64,000 nucleotides of DNA from NCBI RefSeq assembly GCF_011386835.1, contig NC_088797.1, positions 36,021,583-36,085,582 on the forward strand, given 5' to 3'. Each line of letters begins with the position of its first letter. Position 1 is the first letter of the stretch. The translations under genes were made by a program, and so were the position numbers. This document shows, piece by piece, positions 33,101-39,664 of the stretch. Under the pieces are notes generated by a model. The model made no database searches and was not told the DNA's origin. It was given only the letters and a program-made list of their open reading frames with translations. This stretch comes from Chrysemys picta bellii. Taxonomy: Eukaryota; Chordata; Testudines; Emydidae.

Positions 33101-34850
33101 TCATATATTTTCCATTCCCCACCTAGAGGAATTGTTCCATCATGGAACAAGCAAAAGTTAGGCCTGTTGGGTAGATGAATAGAAAACATCCAAGGAAAAC
33201 TCAGGTGCTGCAAGAGGCGGTGTGGGTGAGTTAGTTAGTAGCACCACAGCCTTTGAATCTGTACTGATCTAATGCCCCAGCATAGTGCTACGGGACACTA
33301 ATGTTGGGACATTCTAGGTTCACCTCAACTGGTGTAAATTGGCATAGCTACCAGCCCCACGAAGCTGTGCTCTTTTGCCCCAGCTGAAGATCTGGCCCTT
33401 TCATCTTTCAGATGTGACACAAGATCAAGTGCACTTTTGATCATTTGCCAAAAAAAGTCTAGTTGTTAATAATTTGCTATCCTGGACACAATAGTAGTTA
33501 ACCTGTAGAGTCTATGTCATCCTGTATTTTTCTGGATACCAACAGAACTGAGTTAGCTGCTCTGCAGGTACCTGGTTGCCCATAGGTACTTACAGGCATT
33601 TTGACGTACAAATAGAACATCTATATGTGTATCTGTATGATGCAGGTGCAAACAGCCATGCCTGCTTTAACAGCTCCTAAAGGACACAATCGGTTTTCTG
33701 TCCAGGTTTTCATACTGTGTCTATCATCATAGCATCTGATTGATTTATAGGATACAGATTCTAGCATTTGTTACGTGAAGTTTTTGAATCTTTAAAACAT
33801 GTGTATGAGTCCAACTGTTGTAATTTTGCAAGTGCAGATGTGGAGCTTATGTTTTCCAATTCATATATTTGTTGTGTGTAAATACTGCTATTTTACAACC
33901 CAATGGACTGGATTTTAATCTCACTTAAATGGTTTTCAACAGTGTAGCACCTCTGACTTCAATAGATTTACTGCTCCTTTCCAGCAGAACAAGTTCAGAA
34001 ATAAGACCAGCATCTTAAAATGCTGAAATCACTTTAAAGAATCCACATGGTTTTCATATTTGACACTCAAATTATTTTGTTTCTACTTCTGCCTCTTTTT
34101 CAGACTAGAAAGAGAAAGGGTATGAAATGGAGTTAAGTTAACATGTTATCCATGTTACCCTGCTCTTTTCTTAACTGCCATCCTTTTCTTCTCCACATTG
34201 GGATGAGAGCAGATATCCTCACCCACCTAGAGCAGTACTTAATGTGGCAAGCACTTCCCTTGATTCCAATGGGGCTATGGGATCAGTGGTGTCCTATTAC
34301 AGGTGAGCAAGGGCATCAGAACCTAGCCTTTGGAACATATTCTCCCACCTACCAGATTAGTTGTCAAGTTTACCATTTAAGAAAAAGTAAGGAAAATAAT
34401 TAAATTTAATATTTGTCAACAAAAGTGTAAAGAACATTTGGCTGCACTGTCTTAAAATCTAAAAACTCCACCAATCTGGGTACAACAGGGAAGCTAAACA
34501 CTTGATTTTGTTTTTGAGCAGCACAAACTTTAAAAGCTTCTGTTTACATTAGGTTCTAGATCTTGGGAAAAACTCTTCTCATTCCGTCCTGACATATTGC
34601 CAGTCAGCCAGCAGTCTAATCTGGAGGATGGACTTGGTTCTAGCTCCCTGGAGATTGGCCAGTTCATTCAATCATTAGGCTTCCTCTAAAGCAATCTCAC
34701 TGAATGACTCTGGATCACTTTGTTTTTGGTTTACGTACCTGCAAATATCACCATCAGTCCCACTGACTGGGATTTCGGTGCATTCCCCATTGTCTATAGC
34801 CCACTGTTGTCCAGCTGCACAGCAAGTTTCAATTAAGTCCTTTGTGGAAC
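3031..34850 (-). CDS. FBLN2: FBLN2 (fibulin-2), seven internal exons, gene partial at both ends
   Basis: Fibulin-2 is a secreted glycoprotein of basement membranes and elastic fibres; it binds fibronectin, nidogen, laminins and fibrillin. The known order is a Cys-rich N-domain, three anaphylatoxin-like modules, a run of EGF modules and a C-terminal fibulin module. Here the minus strand encodes the anaphylatoxin block and the first EGF modules in that order. Exons are 34739-34850, 27374-27503, 21268-21454, 11850-12050, 6258-6374, 5731-5832 and 3031-3171. Intron lengths are 7235, 5919, 9217, 5475, 425 and 2559 bp. Phases join perfectly and no stop interrupts the 990 coding bases. FBLN1 is the main alternative, but the linker after the third anaphylatoxin module and the LPGDD motif before the next EGF fit FBLN2. 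No N-domain or C-terminal exon is in the window. Confidence 0.95.
3444..3690. mobile_element. MITE, 3-bp duplication family, 247 bp
   Basis: The left end GGGCTTGGCTTACACTAG pairs with the right end, whose reverse complement is GGCCGTGGCTACACTCG. TAA flanks both ends (3441-3443, 3691-3693). The inside is strongly palindromic, with repeated CAGCGCTG cores and arms GGGGGGTG/CACCCCCC. It shares end sequence with elements at 19970, 20761, 30769, 57311 and 61001. Confidence 0.75.
4304..4972. mobile_element. Long inverted-dimer repeat with 13-bp flanking duplication
   Basis: The left arm (about 4344-4410: GAGACAAGGTGGG..ATTGGACCAACCTCTGTTGG) is repeated inverted at about 4905-4970. A second inner pair (4537-4605 and 4834-4905, AACACCTCTGC..AGGACAAAAAGAG) is also inverted, so much of the element could fold on itself. 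AAAACCCATTTCA flanks both ends exactly (4291-4303 and 4973-4985). A perfect 13-bp duplication is longer than hAT or mariner elements make and suggests retroposition. Confidence 0.7.
4985..5730. other. FBLN2 intron, no recognised feature
   Basis: The stretch between the inverted-dimer repeat and the EGF exon at 5731 has no splice-bounded coding exon or clear repeat that I can name. Confidence 0.4.
5731..5832 (-). CDS. FBLN2: FBLN2 exon: EGF-like module (rest)
   Basis: The 102-bp exon (34 codons, phase 1-1) encodes DNGPCKHICNIVEGNAVCSC, then LSGYALMADGISCE. With the Cys at the end of the preceding exon this makes a six-Cys EGF module that starts without the DxDEC motif, so it is probably not calcium-binding. 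CSC-x-GYALMADG-SCE is a close match to the second EGF module of fibulin-2. The acceptor is TTTGTCTAG and the donor GAAG|GTGAGT. The intron to the previous exon is only 425 bp, by far the shortest seen in this gene segment. Confidence 0.95.
6258..6374 (-). CDS. FBLN2: FBLN2 exon: inter-EGF linker
   Basis: This 117-bp exon (39 codons, phase 1-1) encodes DIDDGQNTDLGVEATIAPEV, then SNIQPATIKTLQVEQNKCK. It corresponds to the poorly conserved linker between the first two EGF modules of fibulin-2, ending in the NxCK that carries the first Cys of the next EGF module. The acceptor is TGTTCACAG and the donor AAAG|GTATGT. Sequence identity to mammals is low over the linker, so the assignment rests on position, phase, splice sites and the terminal CK that joins exactly to DNGPCK of the next exon. 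Confidence 0.88.
6375..8149. other. FBLN2 intron, no recognised feature
   Basis: Mostly unique A+T-rich intron. Frames at 7068-7361 and 7674-7970 have no recognisable domain and no supporting splice sites. Confidence 0.35.
8150..8475. repeat. Palindromic dispersed repeat (AAAAGTGCCTAAGTGACTTAGG type)
   Basis: Repeated alternating arms TTTTCAAAAGTACCTAAGTG, CTTAGGAGCCTAAGTTCCAT and their complements (GCCTAAGTCACTTCTGAAAA) give several nested inverted repeats. I know the motif as common in turtle and crocodilian DNA. It looks like an old MITE-type element. Confidence 0.55.
8987..9704 (+). mobile_element. Solo LTR of an endogenous retrovirus, 718 bp
   Basis: The sequence starts TGTGACGGGACAAGGCCAGA and ends GAGCTTTGTAACA, giving the TG...CA ends of an LTR. 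The 4-bp CTAT is duplicated at 8983-8986 and 9705-9708. No gag, pol or env sequence lies alongside, so it is a solo LTR left by recombination. The start resembles a turtle LTR group I recognise by its TGTGACGGG..CCAGATGGC opening. Plus orientation is inferred from that opening. Confidence 0.75.
9709..11849. other. FBLN2 intron, mostly unique
   Basis: No exon was seen. A short (CT)n tract lies at about 11677-11698. Around 11400-11465 an inverted repeat (AAGACGTGTATCTTCCATTC with GTGGAAGATACATGTCT) can form a small hairpin. Confidence 0.4.
11850..12050 (-). CDS. FBLN2: FBLN2 exon: acidic linker plus EGF-like module
   Basis: This 201-bp exon (67 codons, phase 1 at both ends) begins with an acidic linker, IEDHNEALSISNEAELSNNL, then PGDDLDEC opens an EGF module with all six Cys: DEC, GELC, QHLC, SYKC, SC and LSC. 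The DxDEC start and the INTVGSYKC stretch are the usual calcium-binding EGF signature. The first half of the linker has diverged from mammals, while ELCQHLCINTVGSY is nearly identical to fibulin-2. One oddity is PRF where most EGF modules have PGF between Cys5 and Cys6. The acceptor is TAGTTTCAG and the donor CCAG|GTGAGA. The exon is symmetric, so skipping would keep the frame. Confidence 0.94.
12373..12640. repeat. Ancient SINE/LINE-tail fragment (MIR/L2-like)
   Basis: It contains TGCCTAGAGGCCCCAACTGA near the start and GAGTGACTTGCCCAAGCC followed by GAATCCAGGTCTC near the end, the hallmark order of MIR/L2-type tails. Similar fragments occur around 25690-25765, 37965-38090, 47555-47765, 50920-51085 and 62405-62535. 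Confidence 0.55.
12660..13260 (-). other. Possible LTR-derived remnant
   Basis: This CT-rich stretch has TTTATTTATCC near 12940, which reads as a poly(A) signal on the minus strand, and composition like the other minus-strand LTR remnants. Clear TG/CA ends and a target duplication were not found, so this is only a suggestion. Confidence 0.2.
13260..15180. other. FBLN2 intron, no recognised feature
   Basis: A+T-rich intron with no clear exon, RNA gene or bounded repeat. A frame at 14244-14528 has no recognisable domain. Confidence 0.35.
15184..15322. repeat. Palindromic dispersed repeat (TTCAGCAAA...GTGCTTAAG type)
   Basis: The arms GATTCAGCAAACC/GCTGAAGTGGGGC and GCACTTCAGCGTGTGCTTAG/TTCTTAAGTGCTGTGC make an imperfect inverted repeat. 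Related pieces lie at 50158-50222, 55015-55122 and 57680-57813. Confidence 0.5.
16539..17300. mobile_element. Young hAT MITE, perfect ends and 8-bp duplication
   Basis: The 16-bp end CAGGGCCGGCTCTAGG is repeated exactly, inverted, at 17285-17300. GCTCCACA flanks both ends exactly (16531-16538 and 17301-17308), as for hAT insertion. A third copy of the right end lies inside at 16649-16664, preceded like the outer end by a T run and GCTTC, so the first 126 bp alone look like a complete short element. The interior is very GC- and CpG-rich. Confidence 0.85.
16611..16631. repeat. Poly(T) tract inside the hAT element
   Basis: An uninterrupted T run sits just before GCTTCCGGCAGC in the internal end copy of the hAT element. 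Confidence 0.9.
18242..19615. other. FBLN2 intron, mostly unique
   Basis: The only repeat I can name is a palindromic fragment at 18831-18895 (CTTCAGCTGCTATAAATTAG...GAGGATCTGGCCC). The rest shows no exon or bounded element. Confidence 0.4.
19620..19850 (-). repeat. MIR-like ancient SINE fragment
   Basis: CTAGTGGTTAGAGAAAGGGA, then a CTCTCACTGTGTGAAATGAG block and TTTGCAAAATGGATAACAC follow the order of a MIR core. It is strongly diverged. Confidence 0.5.
19970..20223. mobile_element. MITE, 3-bp duplication family, 254 bp
   Basis: The left end GGGCTTGGCCACATGAGGAC pairs with the right end, whose reverse complement is GGGCTTGTCCACATGGAGAC. TCA flanks both ends (19967-19969, 20224-20226). Internal inverted arms include GTATAAATCTACA and TGTAGATTTATAC. 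Confidence 0.8.
20761..20925. mobile_element. MITE, 3-bp duplication family, 165 bp
   Basis: The left end GGCCTTGTTGGCATGGAGAG and the right end (reverse complement GGGCTTGTGTACACATGAAA) are diverged inverted ends, with TAA on both sides (20758-20760, 20926-20928). The inside has TTAACTCCAGG and CCAGATTAACTTT inverted arms. Confidence 0.65.
21268..21454 (-). CDS. FBLN2: FBLN2 exon: anaphylatoxin-like module 3 and linker
   Basis: The minus strand reads QCCDCCTLGLRVKSEGQTCE, then SNPNLGYPCNHVMLSCCEGE and a Pro-rich linker DHLIPPEIKRHPEPLPTVTP. The CCDCC pairs close module 2 and open module 3; GYPCNHVMLSCCEGE is the typical end of the fibulin-2 anaphylatoxin block. The acceptor is CCTTTACAG and the donor GAA|GTAGGT. 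The length is 187 bp, phase 0 in and phase 1 out, so the last base joins AA of the next exon to give Lys. The linker separates the anaphylatoxin block from the EGF array and should be exposed and flexible. Confidence 0.94.
21593..22275. mobile_element. hAT MITE with 8-bp duplication, 683 bp
   Basis: The left end CAGGGGTGGGCAAACTACGG and right end (reverse complement CAGGGATGGGCAAACTTTTT) are inverted repeats. GGTTAGGA flanks both ends exactly (21585-21592, 22276-22283). The interior is Pro-codon-like C-rich sequence with no transposase. The element at 35123 belongs to the same family in the other orientation; both carry the GATAGGGCAGCATGCAGAGC block (direct here, inverted there). Confidence 0.85.
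22284..24890. other. FBLN2 intron, no recognised feature
   Basis: No exon or bounded repeat was found. Frames at 23191-23382 and 24264-24539 have no recognisable domain. Confidence 0.35.
24899..25110 (+). repeat. Two adjacent tRNA-derived SINE-like head fragments
   Basis: At about 25040-25105 TAGCCCAATGGCTAGGACAC resembles a tRNA A box, followed by GGAGACCCAAGTCCAAATCC at the B-box position. A diverged copy sits at about 24908-24960 (GGTAGTTAGGCCATGCACC ... GGGAGACCCAAGTCCAAATC). Both seem to be old tRNA-like SINE heads rather than functional tRNA genes, since acceptor stems are missing. Confidence 0.45.
25919..26042. mobile_element. Short hAT-like MITE, 124 bp
   Basis: The left end CTGGGTGACCAGATGTCCC and right end (reverse complement TAGGGTGACCAGATAGC) are inverted repeats. 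CACTGGCA (25911-25918) and CATTGGCA (26043-26050) are a 7-of-8 duplication. The same end sequence bounds the large element 15759-18241. The flanks (GGAGCGCTC left; GTCTACACAAGG right) may belong to an older MITE it interrupted. Confidence 0.75.
26743..26827. repeat. Palindromic dispersed repeat (AGATCCTCAGCTGGTGTAAA type)
   Basis: GCCAGATCCTTAGCTGGTGT...AACTGG is mirrored by CTGATTTAGACTGGCTGAGG. Other copies: 4119-4151, 18831-18895, 33328-33398, 48989-49070, 60861-60917. Confidence 0.6.
27374..27503 (-). CDS. FBLN2: FBLN2 exon: anaphylatoxin-like module 2, with a GC donor site
   Basis: The minus strand reads (R)IAQQQCCVSYLKENSCVAG, then MIAAKEGDLCGPDESDTC and GRSFYK. It finishes module 1 with the QQCCVSY Cys pair and carries the core of module 2. 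The acceptor is CATCTTTGCAG. The 130-bp exon enters in phase 2, completing an Arg codon split AG/A, and leaves in phase 0. To keep the frame with the next exon (starting CAATGTTGTGATTGC, QCCDC) it must end at AAG followed by GCAAGA, so the donor is GC rather than GT. The sequence AAG|GCAAGA is close to the strong consensus used by known GC-AG introns. No GT donor close by preserves the frame. Confidence 0.94.
27667..27706. repeat. Short inverted repeat, GAAGTCAATGGGAG motif
   Basis: ACTGAAGTCAATGGGAG, a short loop and CATTGACTTCAATGGAG form a near-perfect hairpin. The same motif recurs at about 36335-36375 and 46985-47012, so it is part of a dispersed family. Confidence 0.6.
27755..28160 (+). 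mobile_element. CR1-type LINE, 3' fragment
   Basis: CTCAATCTGTTTATCTTAAC..AGAGAAGG, then GACCAGATGATCACAATG and CTTTATAATCTATCAATC at the end follow the CR1 3' region. It is strongly diverged; a (CT)n tract lies at 28031-28050. Confidence 0.65.
28231..29710. mobile_element. hAT MITE interrupted by a solo LTR
   Basis: The ends CAGTGGTGGGCAACCTGC and its exact inverse at the right are flanked by ACATATAG on both sides (28223-28230, 29711-29718). The arms CGGCCCATCAGGGTAATC and GATTACCCTGATGGGCCG are also inverted. Removing the LTR (28305-29451) and one ACCAT leaves an element of about 328 bp. The right arm carries an extra block, GCACGAAGGCTGCACG on the complement, absent from the left. Confidence 0.85.
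28305..29451 (-). mobile_element. Solo LTR, about 1147 bp, nested in a hAT MITE
   Basis: Ends read TGGATCACAG and AATGTCACA (TG...CA), with ACCAT duplicated on both sides (28300-28304 and 29452-29456). On the minus strand a TATA-like GATATATAAAGG lies near 29000 and AATAAAATC near 28706, in the order expected of an LTR, so I infer minus orientation. No retroviral coding sequence is attached. A C run lies near 28651-28660. Confidence 0.75.
29719..30765. other. FBLN2 intron, no recognised feature
   Basis: No exon or bounded repeat was seen between the hAT/LTR nest and the next MITE. Confidence 0.35.
30769..31118. mobile_element. MITE with 3-bp duplication, interrupted by CR1
   Basis: The left end GGGCTGGTCTTCACTACGGG pairs with the right end (reverse complement GGGCTTGTCTTCACTACCGG). 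TTA flanks both ends (30766-30768, 31119-31121). The inside is taken up by a CR1 tail (30829-31064), leaving about 114 bp of MITE. Confidence 0.8.
30829..31064 (+). mobile_element. CR1 LINE 3' end, nested in a MITE
   Basis: GCAAGGGAGGTTTAAATTGG...TAGGAAAAAGCTTCC, GTTGTGGAATCTCC, then GGACTAGATGACCTCTCAAG and TTTCTATGATTC are the standard CR1 3' landmarks. A frame runs IRKKLPNCQGC-like through the C-terminal tail, as in the large copy at 44155. Confidence 0.9.
31412..32526 (+). mobile_element. CR1 LINE, 3' half, broken
   Basis: A first piece at 31412-31504 encodes the NWLKDRKKRVGINGQFS-like region of CR1 reverse transcriptase. After the SINE it resumes at 31637 with CAGATTAAATTCAATG, then AAAGAGATCTTGGATTGATC (the DLG segment) and the 3' end GGGCTAGATGGACCATTTTC...CTTTATGTTCTTA. 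About 200 bp expected between the pieces are missing. Stops and frameshifts make it a dead copy. It is a different CR1 subgroup from the copy at 44155, judged by the 3' end. Confidence 0.85.
31505..31636 (+). mobile_element. tRNA-derived turtle SINE (CryI/tortoise type), 3' end missing
   Basis: The head GGGGGAGGGATAGCTCATTG includes an A box at 31517-31527 (TAGCTCATTGG), and a B box lies at 31554-31570 (GGTTGTGAGTTTAATCC). Then GAGGGGGCCACTTAGGGATC, GGTCCTGCTAGTGAAGGCAG and a stop at GGGGC. I know this as the SINE family of cryptodiran turtles. The usual CR1-like tail after GGCAGGGGGC is absent, so the copy is truncated at its 3' side. Confidence 0.85.
32660..34738. other. FBLN2 intron, mostly unique
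   Basis: No exon was seen. One copy of the AGCTGAAGATCTGGCCC palindromic family lies at 33328-33398. Confidence 0.4.
34739..34850 (-). CDS. FBLN2: FBLN2 exon: anaphylatoxin-like module 1
   Basis: This is the most upstream FBLN2 exon found. The minus strand reads STKDLIETCCAAGQQWAIDN followed by GECTEIPVSGTDGDIC, which matches the start of the anaphylatoxin block of vertebrate fibulin-2 (CCAAGQQWAIDN is almost invariant as I recall the family). The module's first Cys pair and third and fourth Cys are here; its last Cys pair falls in the next exon. The acceptor is a long T tract ending TTTTTTTCAG, and the donor is AG|GTACGT. The exon is 112 bp, entering in phase 1 and leaving in phase 2. The partner exon upstream, probably the big N-domain exon, must end in phase 1 and is not in the window. 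Confidence 0.95.
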
Positions 34851-35122
34851 CTGAAAAAAAGGAGAGACATAAGATGGTTTTGTGAGGAGAGTTTTTGTTT
34901 TTAATTGAAAATCGGTTTCAAATAAGAGGACTTTTAAAATCTTCTATTGGCTAAATGCACAGCTTGAAAATTCATTGATCAGGACACGCAGATGAACGAA
35001 GATAGACATAGGGATGGACTTAAGTGGCAGGCTGAAATTTTATTAACTTAACACTGGGGAGCGGCGCTATATGCCCAACTTCCACCCTCTCTCATGTACC
35101 AGGCATATAAATGGGTCTAACA

Positions 35123-35664
35123 CAGGGGTGGGCAAACTTTTTGGCCCAAGGGCCACATCTGGGTATGGAAATTGTATGGTGGGCCATGAATGCTCACAAA
35201 ATTGGGGGTTGGGGTAAGGGAGGGGATAAGGGCTCTGGGGTGGGCCTGGGCATGAAGGGTTGGGGGTGCAGGAGGGTGCTCTGAGCTGGGACCGAGGGGC
35301 TCAGAGGGCAGGAAGGGGATCAGGGCTCGGACGGGGTTGGGGCGCAGGACGGGGTCAGGGGTGCAGGCTCTGGGTGGCGTTTACCTTAAGCAGCTCCTGG
35401 AAGCAGCAGCATGTCCCCCCCTCTGGCTCCTATGCAGAGGCGCAGCCAGGCAGCTCTGCATGCTGCCCTATCCGCAGGCGCCACCCCTGCAGCTCCCATT
35501 GGCTGCGGTTCCTGGCTGCCCTTATGTGTAGGAGCCGGAGGGGGGACATGCTGCTGTATCTGGGAGCCGTGCAGAGCCACAGCATGCATGGAGCGGGGCA
35601 AGCCCCGTATCCAAACATATGAAGGGCCAGATGTGGCCCCCAGGCCGTAGTTTACCCACCCCTA
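35123..35664. mobile_element. hAT MITE with 8-bp duplication, 542 bp
   Basis: The left end CAGGGGTGGGCAAACTTTTT and the right end (reverse complement TAGGGGTGGGTAAACTACGG) are inverted repeats. GTCTAACA flanks both ends exactly (35115-35122, 35665-35672). It is the same family as 21593-22275, in the opposite orientation. Confidence 0.85.
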
Positions 35665-35672
35665 GTCTAACA

Positions 35673-36808
35673 TGTGGTTAAAGGGCTCCCACCATATAAC
35701 CCATAATGGAGGTAGACCCTCCCTGACCTAGAACTCAGCTAACTTCTGAATTCTTTCACCCTCTTTCCCGTGAGGGGAGTAAAAAGATACCAAAAGGGTC
35801 TGTGAACTATGCATCCATGATTCTGTGATGATGGTGTCTGTCTGTCACTCTCTCACACACACATACACACACAGGCCCTCTGCTAATTTGGCCCAATGGG
35901 AAAAATTCCTTCCTGATCCCAACGTAAGCGATCGGTCAGACTCACGGCATCCCTAACACACAGTGTCCATACTACAACTACAGAGAAAGAGGGAGGGTGG
36001 GCAGCTGAAGGGGACAAAAGGCCCCCAATAGATTTAAATTAATGGGGGAGAACAAGGGGGCCCAATCAGTACTCAAGCACCCCTCTGCATGGCTAATAGG
36101 AGATGGTGAGCCCTTGGAGAAGGGGCCCAGCCCTACATTCCGAAGCATGCACTCTCCCTGTTCTTTCTGGCCTATCTATTCTACTGCCAGTCTGACCAAT
36201 CTTCCTCCCCAGGGAGAGGGGGGCAGGCTGGCATTTGGGTTTTCAGCATTTAGAAGACAACACAGAAACAACAATCTTCATTCTGAAAAAAAAAAACAGT
36301 ACAAATGTAGTTCTCCGGACTCAATCCTTCTCCCACTGAAGTCAGTGGGACTTTGTTTATTGACTTAAATGGGAGCAGGAATTGGTCCTATGTCTATCTT
36401 TAAATGGTTTCCATAGCTCTGCAATGAATGCTTGCAAAGCATCCAAAGTTTAATCAAAGGTTATACTTAAACCTATCTTTGGAAAATGAATATCTTTAGA
36501 GGGTGATCATTCCAAAGATATTTAGTGGTGCACAAAACAAAGTACATACCAAAACTTGCCCTCAACCGTTTGAAATTTATATAAAGATGCATCTCCACTG
36601 ATATACTATGTTTCCTAGCTGGTTGTGTGCACTGCACGTACATACACTATGTGATGGACATTTTGGGAGGACAGAGATTTGTATAACCCATAAGTAGATC
36701 ATTTACTCCATACTAATTCAACATACCTTTCTTTGTATTATACTAATAAGGAACACAGGCAGGATTATTACATAGTAACAGCCTCTATTCCTGGTCTGAT
36801 GAGACTGA
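35673..36808. other. Intergene or large-intron sequence, no exon
   Basis: A CA-rich microsatellite lies at about 35850-35873. A diverged copy of the GAAGTCAGTGGGACTTTG hairpin motif lies at about 36335-36375. Nothing coding was recognised. Confidence 0.4.
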
Positions 36809-37113
36809 GGCTAGGTCTACACTACAGAGGGGGGACGGGAGTGGTCGACCTAAAATATGCAACTTCAGCTACGTGAATAGCGTAGCTGAAGTTGTGTATT
36901 TTAGGTCGACTTACCTGGCTGTGAGGATGGCAGCGAGTCGACAGCAGCCGCGCCGCTGTCGACTCCGCTTCCGCCTCTTGCTGCGGTGGATTTCCGGAGT
37001 CAACGGCAGAGCCATCGGGGATCGATTTTATCACATCTTCATTAGACGTGATAAGTCGATCCCCAATAGATCGATTGCTACCCACTGATCCGGCGGATAG
37101 TGAAGACATGCCC
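36809..37113. mobile_element. MITE related to the 3-bp duplication family, about 305 bp
   Basis: The left end GGCTAGGTCTACACTAC and the right end (reverse complement TGGGCATGTCTTCACTA) are inverted. The inside holds GCAACTTCAGCTACGTGAAT / GCGTAGCTGAAGTTG arms also present at 57345-57385, and GTCGACAGC/GCTGTCGAC arms. The exact flanking duplication is unclear. Confidence 0.65.
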
Positions 37114-38784
37114 AAAGAAAGGGGTGAACATTCCATCATCCAGCATGGTTGGACATATTGGAGCACACAACATTTTCTTTTAAGGAGACAACTACAAGAT
37201 TTAAATGGGAGGAAAACCATAATTTGTTTGAAGATAAATCCATCTTTGAGACATCCAAAAACCACAATAAAAATCACATTTGATTCAGTTCTCAGTTGGG
37301 TTTAGTTTGTTACCGAACTGTTTACATGTAATGGGGACTCTCCCTTCAGTAGTTGGGAGAGGAGATTCATTACAACTTGTGCATAAACACTACATAACAG
37401 ATATGCATGAGTATTTCCTTGATCTATTGCACATGCACGCCTCAGTGTTGCTATGTTTCATTGAATTATACAAGATGAATGAAATTTAACATACAAGTAG
37501 TAAAAAGACATAGTGACAACAAACTGTGAACAAATGTTCTTTGTCATGGTCCCAGGAAGCTAACAGGATTTAGCAAGGGTTTTGTTCTGTAGATTTTGAC
37601 AGATGAAGTGTTAAGAAATTATTTCCATAAAGTGGATTAAAGTTTTGCTCATACAACGTTTTCCTGGAATATAATCCTAGAGCTGAATTTGATGCTTTAG
37701 TTTGTTTAAGCCACAATAAAAAGGCCCTGAGAGACATAGCGCTGAATCGGCTGATTAGCTGATGTAAAACACAGGTGTAAGATGTCGTAAAAAACATGGA
37801 AGTCTGGAACACTGTGCTATTTGATACATTTTTCCTACTGGATTAACATTTAAACAGTAACACTCAGGAATAAGTGAAACACAATTTACATTAGCAAATT
37901 TTTAACGTATCAAACAAACATATGATTTTATAAAACACAGAGGGAGGACTCTCTTTAGGACAGGGACAGTATTTCATTATGTCTGTACAGCACCAAGCCC
38001 ATGTCTGGGGTCTTGCTGTGTTACTGTAATGCAAATAACAAACAACAATATTAATAATGATACTAGATTGCAGGGCTTGGAACTTGAGGACTGGCCCCAA
38101 TCTCTGACACCTTCTGGCCATTGTTGTGCCACGTCTATTAGGAAGGTCCTTGCATTGGCTAGTGGGTGGTGAGATACCACCTTAAAAAAACAATAACGGG
38201 TGCAAGCAGGTACCCACCTCCCTACTCAACTCAATGATCCCCAACAAGCCTGCAGCAACAAGTAGTGCTTCTGCTGATGCGCTGGCTATGGGACCTACCT
38301 AGGTCAGAAAGTGACCAGCTATGTACTTTTTAGTGGGATTTTGAGGTTTAAAGGATACATTATACGGGCTCCTTTGTTTTGAGTTTAGACTTCTGATAAA
38401 CATGCTGATGAAAATGGCAAGCAAAACATATTAAAACAAAATCAAGAGTTATGAAAAGAGACAGTGGAATTTTACCCAGCTTGAATCATGGCACATCTTG
38501 TCCTTTTGTTTGGCTAAAAAACGATACCCAAATTATTTTTAAAACCATACTTTTTAAGTGCTTAATTTGCACAGAGACGGAGAATGCTTTCCACGCCTCG
38601 TTAACCTTTCCAGGCCAAATTCTGGTTTTAAATAATTACGGGGGGTTACCTACAGATGGAAACAATAGGATGAAAGCATTCCACAATTTTGTCTGGCACC
38701 TGAAATGTGTGACTTCCATGGATGGCAATGGAAGTTAGGCAGCTAAATCCTGAGCACCACTTCAAAAAGTGTTGGGATGTATTT
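37114..38784. other. Large-intron sequence with an ancient repeat
   Basis: A MIR/L2-like tail lies at 37965-38090 (GTCTGTACAGCACCAAGCCC ... ATTAATAATGATAC). No exon was seen. Confidence 0.4.
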
Positions 38785-39058
38785 GTCAAAACCGTAACAA
38801 GGTTCAAAAAAGAACTAGATAAATTCATGGAGGATAGGTCCATCAATGGCTATTAGCCAGGAATGGGTAGGGATGCAAAACCATGCTCTAAAGTGTCACC
38901 AGCCTCTGTTCACCAGAAGCTGGGAATGGGCAACAGGGGATGAATCACTTGAGGACTATCCGTTCTGTTCATTCCCTCTGAAGCACCTGTCAGAAGACAG
39001 GATACTGGGCTAGATGGACCATTGGTCTGACCCAGTATGGCCATTCTTATGTTCTTCT
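38785..39058 (+). mobile_element. CR1 LINE 3' end
   Basis: GTTCAAAAAAGAACTAGATA, GATAGGTCCATCAATGGC, ACCAGAAGCTGGGAATGGGC and GGGCTAGATGGACCATTGG ... ATTCTTATGTTCTT are the 3' landmarks of the same CR1 subgroup as 31412-32526. Confidence 0.9.
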
Positions 39059-39664
39059 CTACCAATACTCAGGTGAGTAATACTTATACAGGAAAGAGGG
39101 AAATCAAGACTTCCTGCTCTATAATGGCATTATCAACAATTTCATTGCTCTAGAATCACAATAAGACTCATTAGGGGCCCAGTGTTTTAAAAGTGTCAAA
39201 GGATCTGAGACAAAAATGGAAGAAATTGAGCTTTTGCTTGATTAGAGACCTGCAATATTCTTGTGCATTACATTATTACAATCTAATTAGAAAGAATGAT
39301 TCAATACGCATTCCATTGAATAGTCTGTTGTGCTCAGCAACCAAGAATATGACTCGCAAGTTGTAATCTTTCAGTTATATAGTTTTCCATTATTATAAAT
39401 CTCAGTGTTGGTGCCTTGTTTTTTGCATGTCAGCAGTAATGTTAAATGGTGGTTATTCCAGTATACTGAGTTTGCTGAAAAAAGTAAAGCGACATCCTTT
39501 TGTCTGCAAGTTTACAAAAGGGTTCTGTCTCTGATTAGGGTACTGTGTCAAGCCATACTATATTTCCTCTAAAATGTAATAATATTTACAGTTATTGACA
39601 GACATTGACATAAAGGGCTAGTGTCCAAAACATCTGGATATATATGTCACAAGATTAACAATGA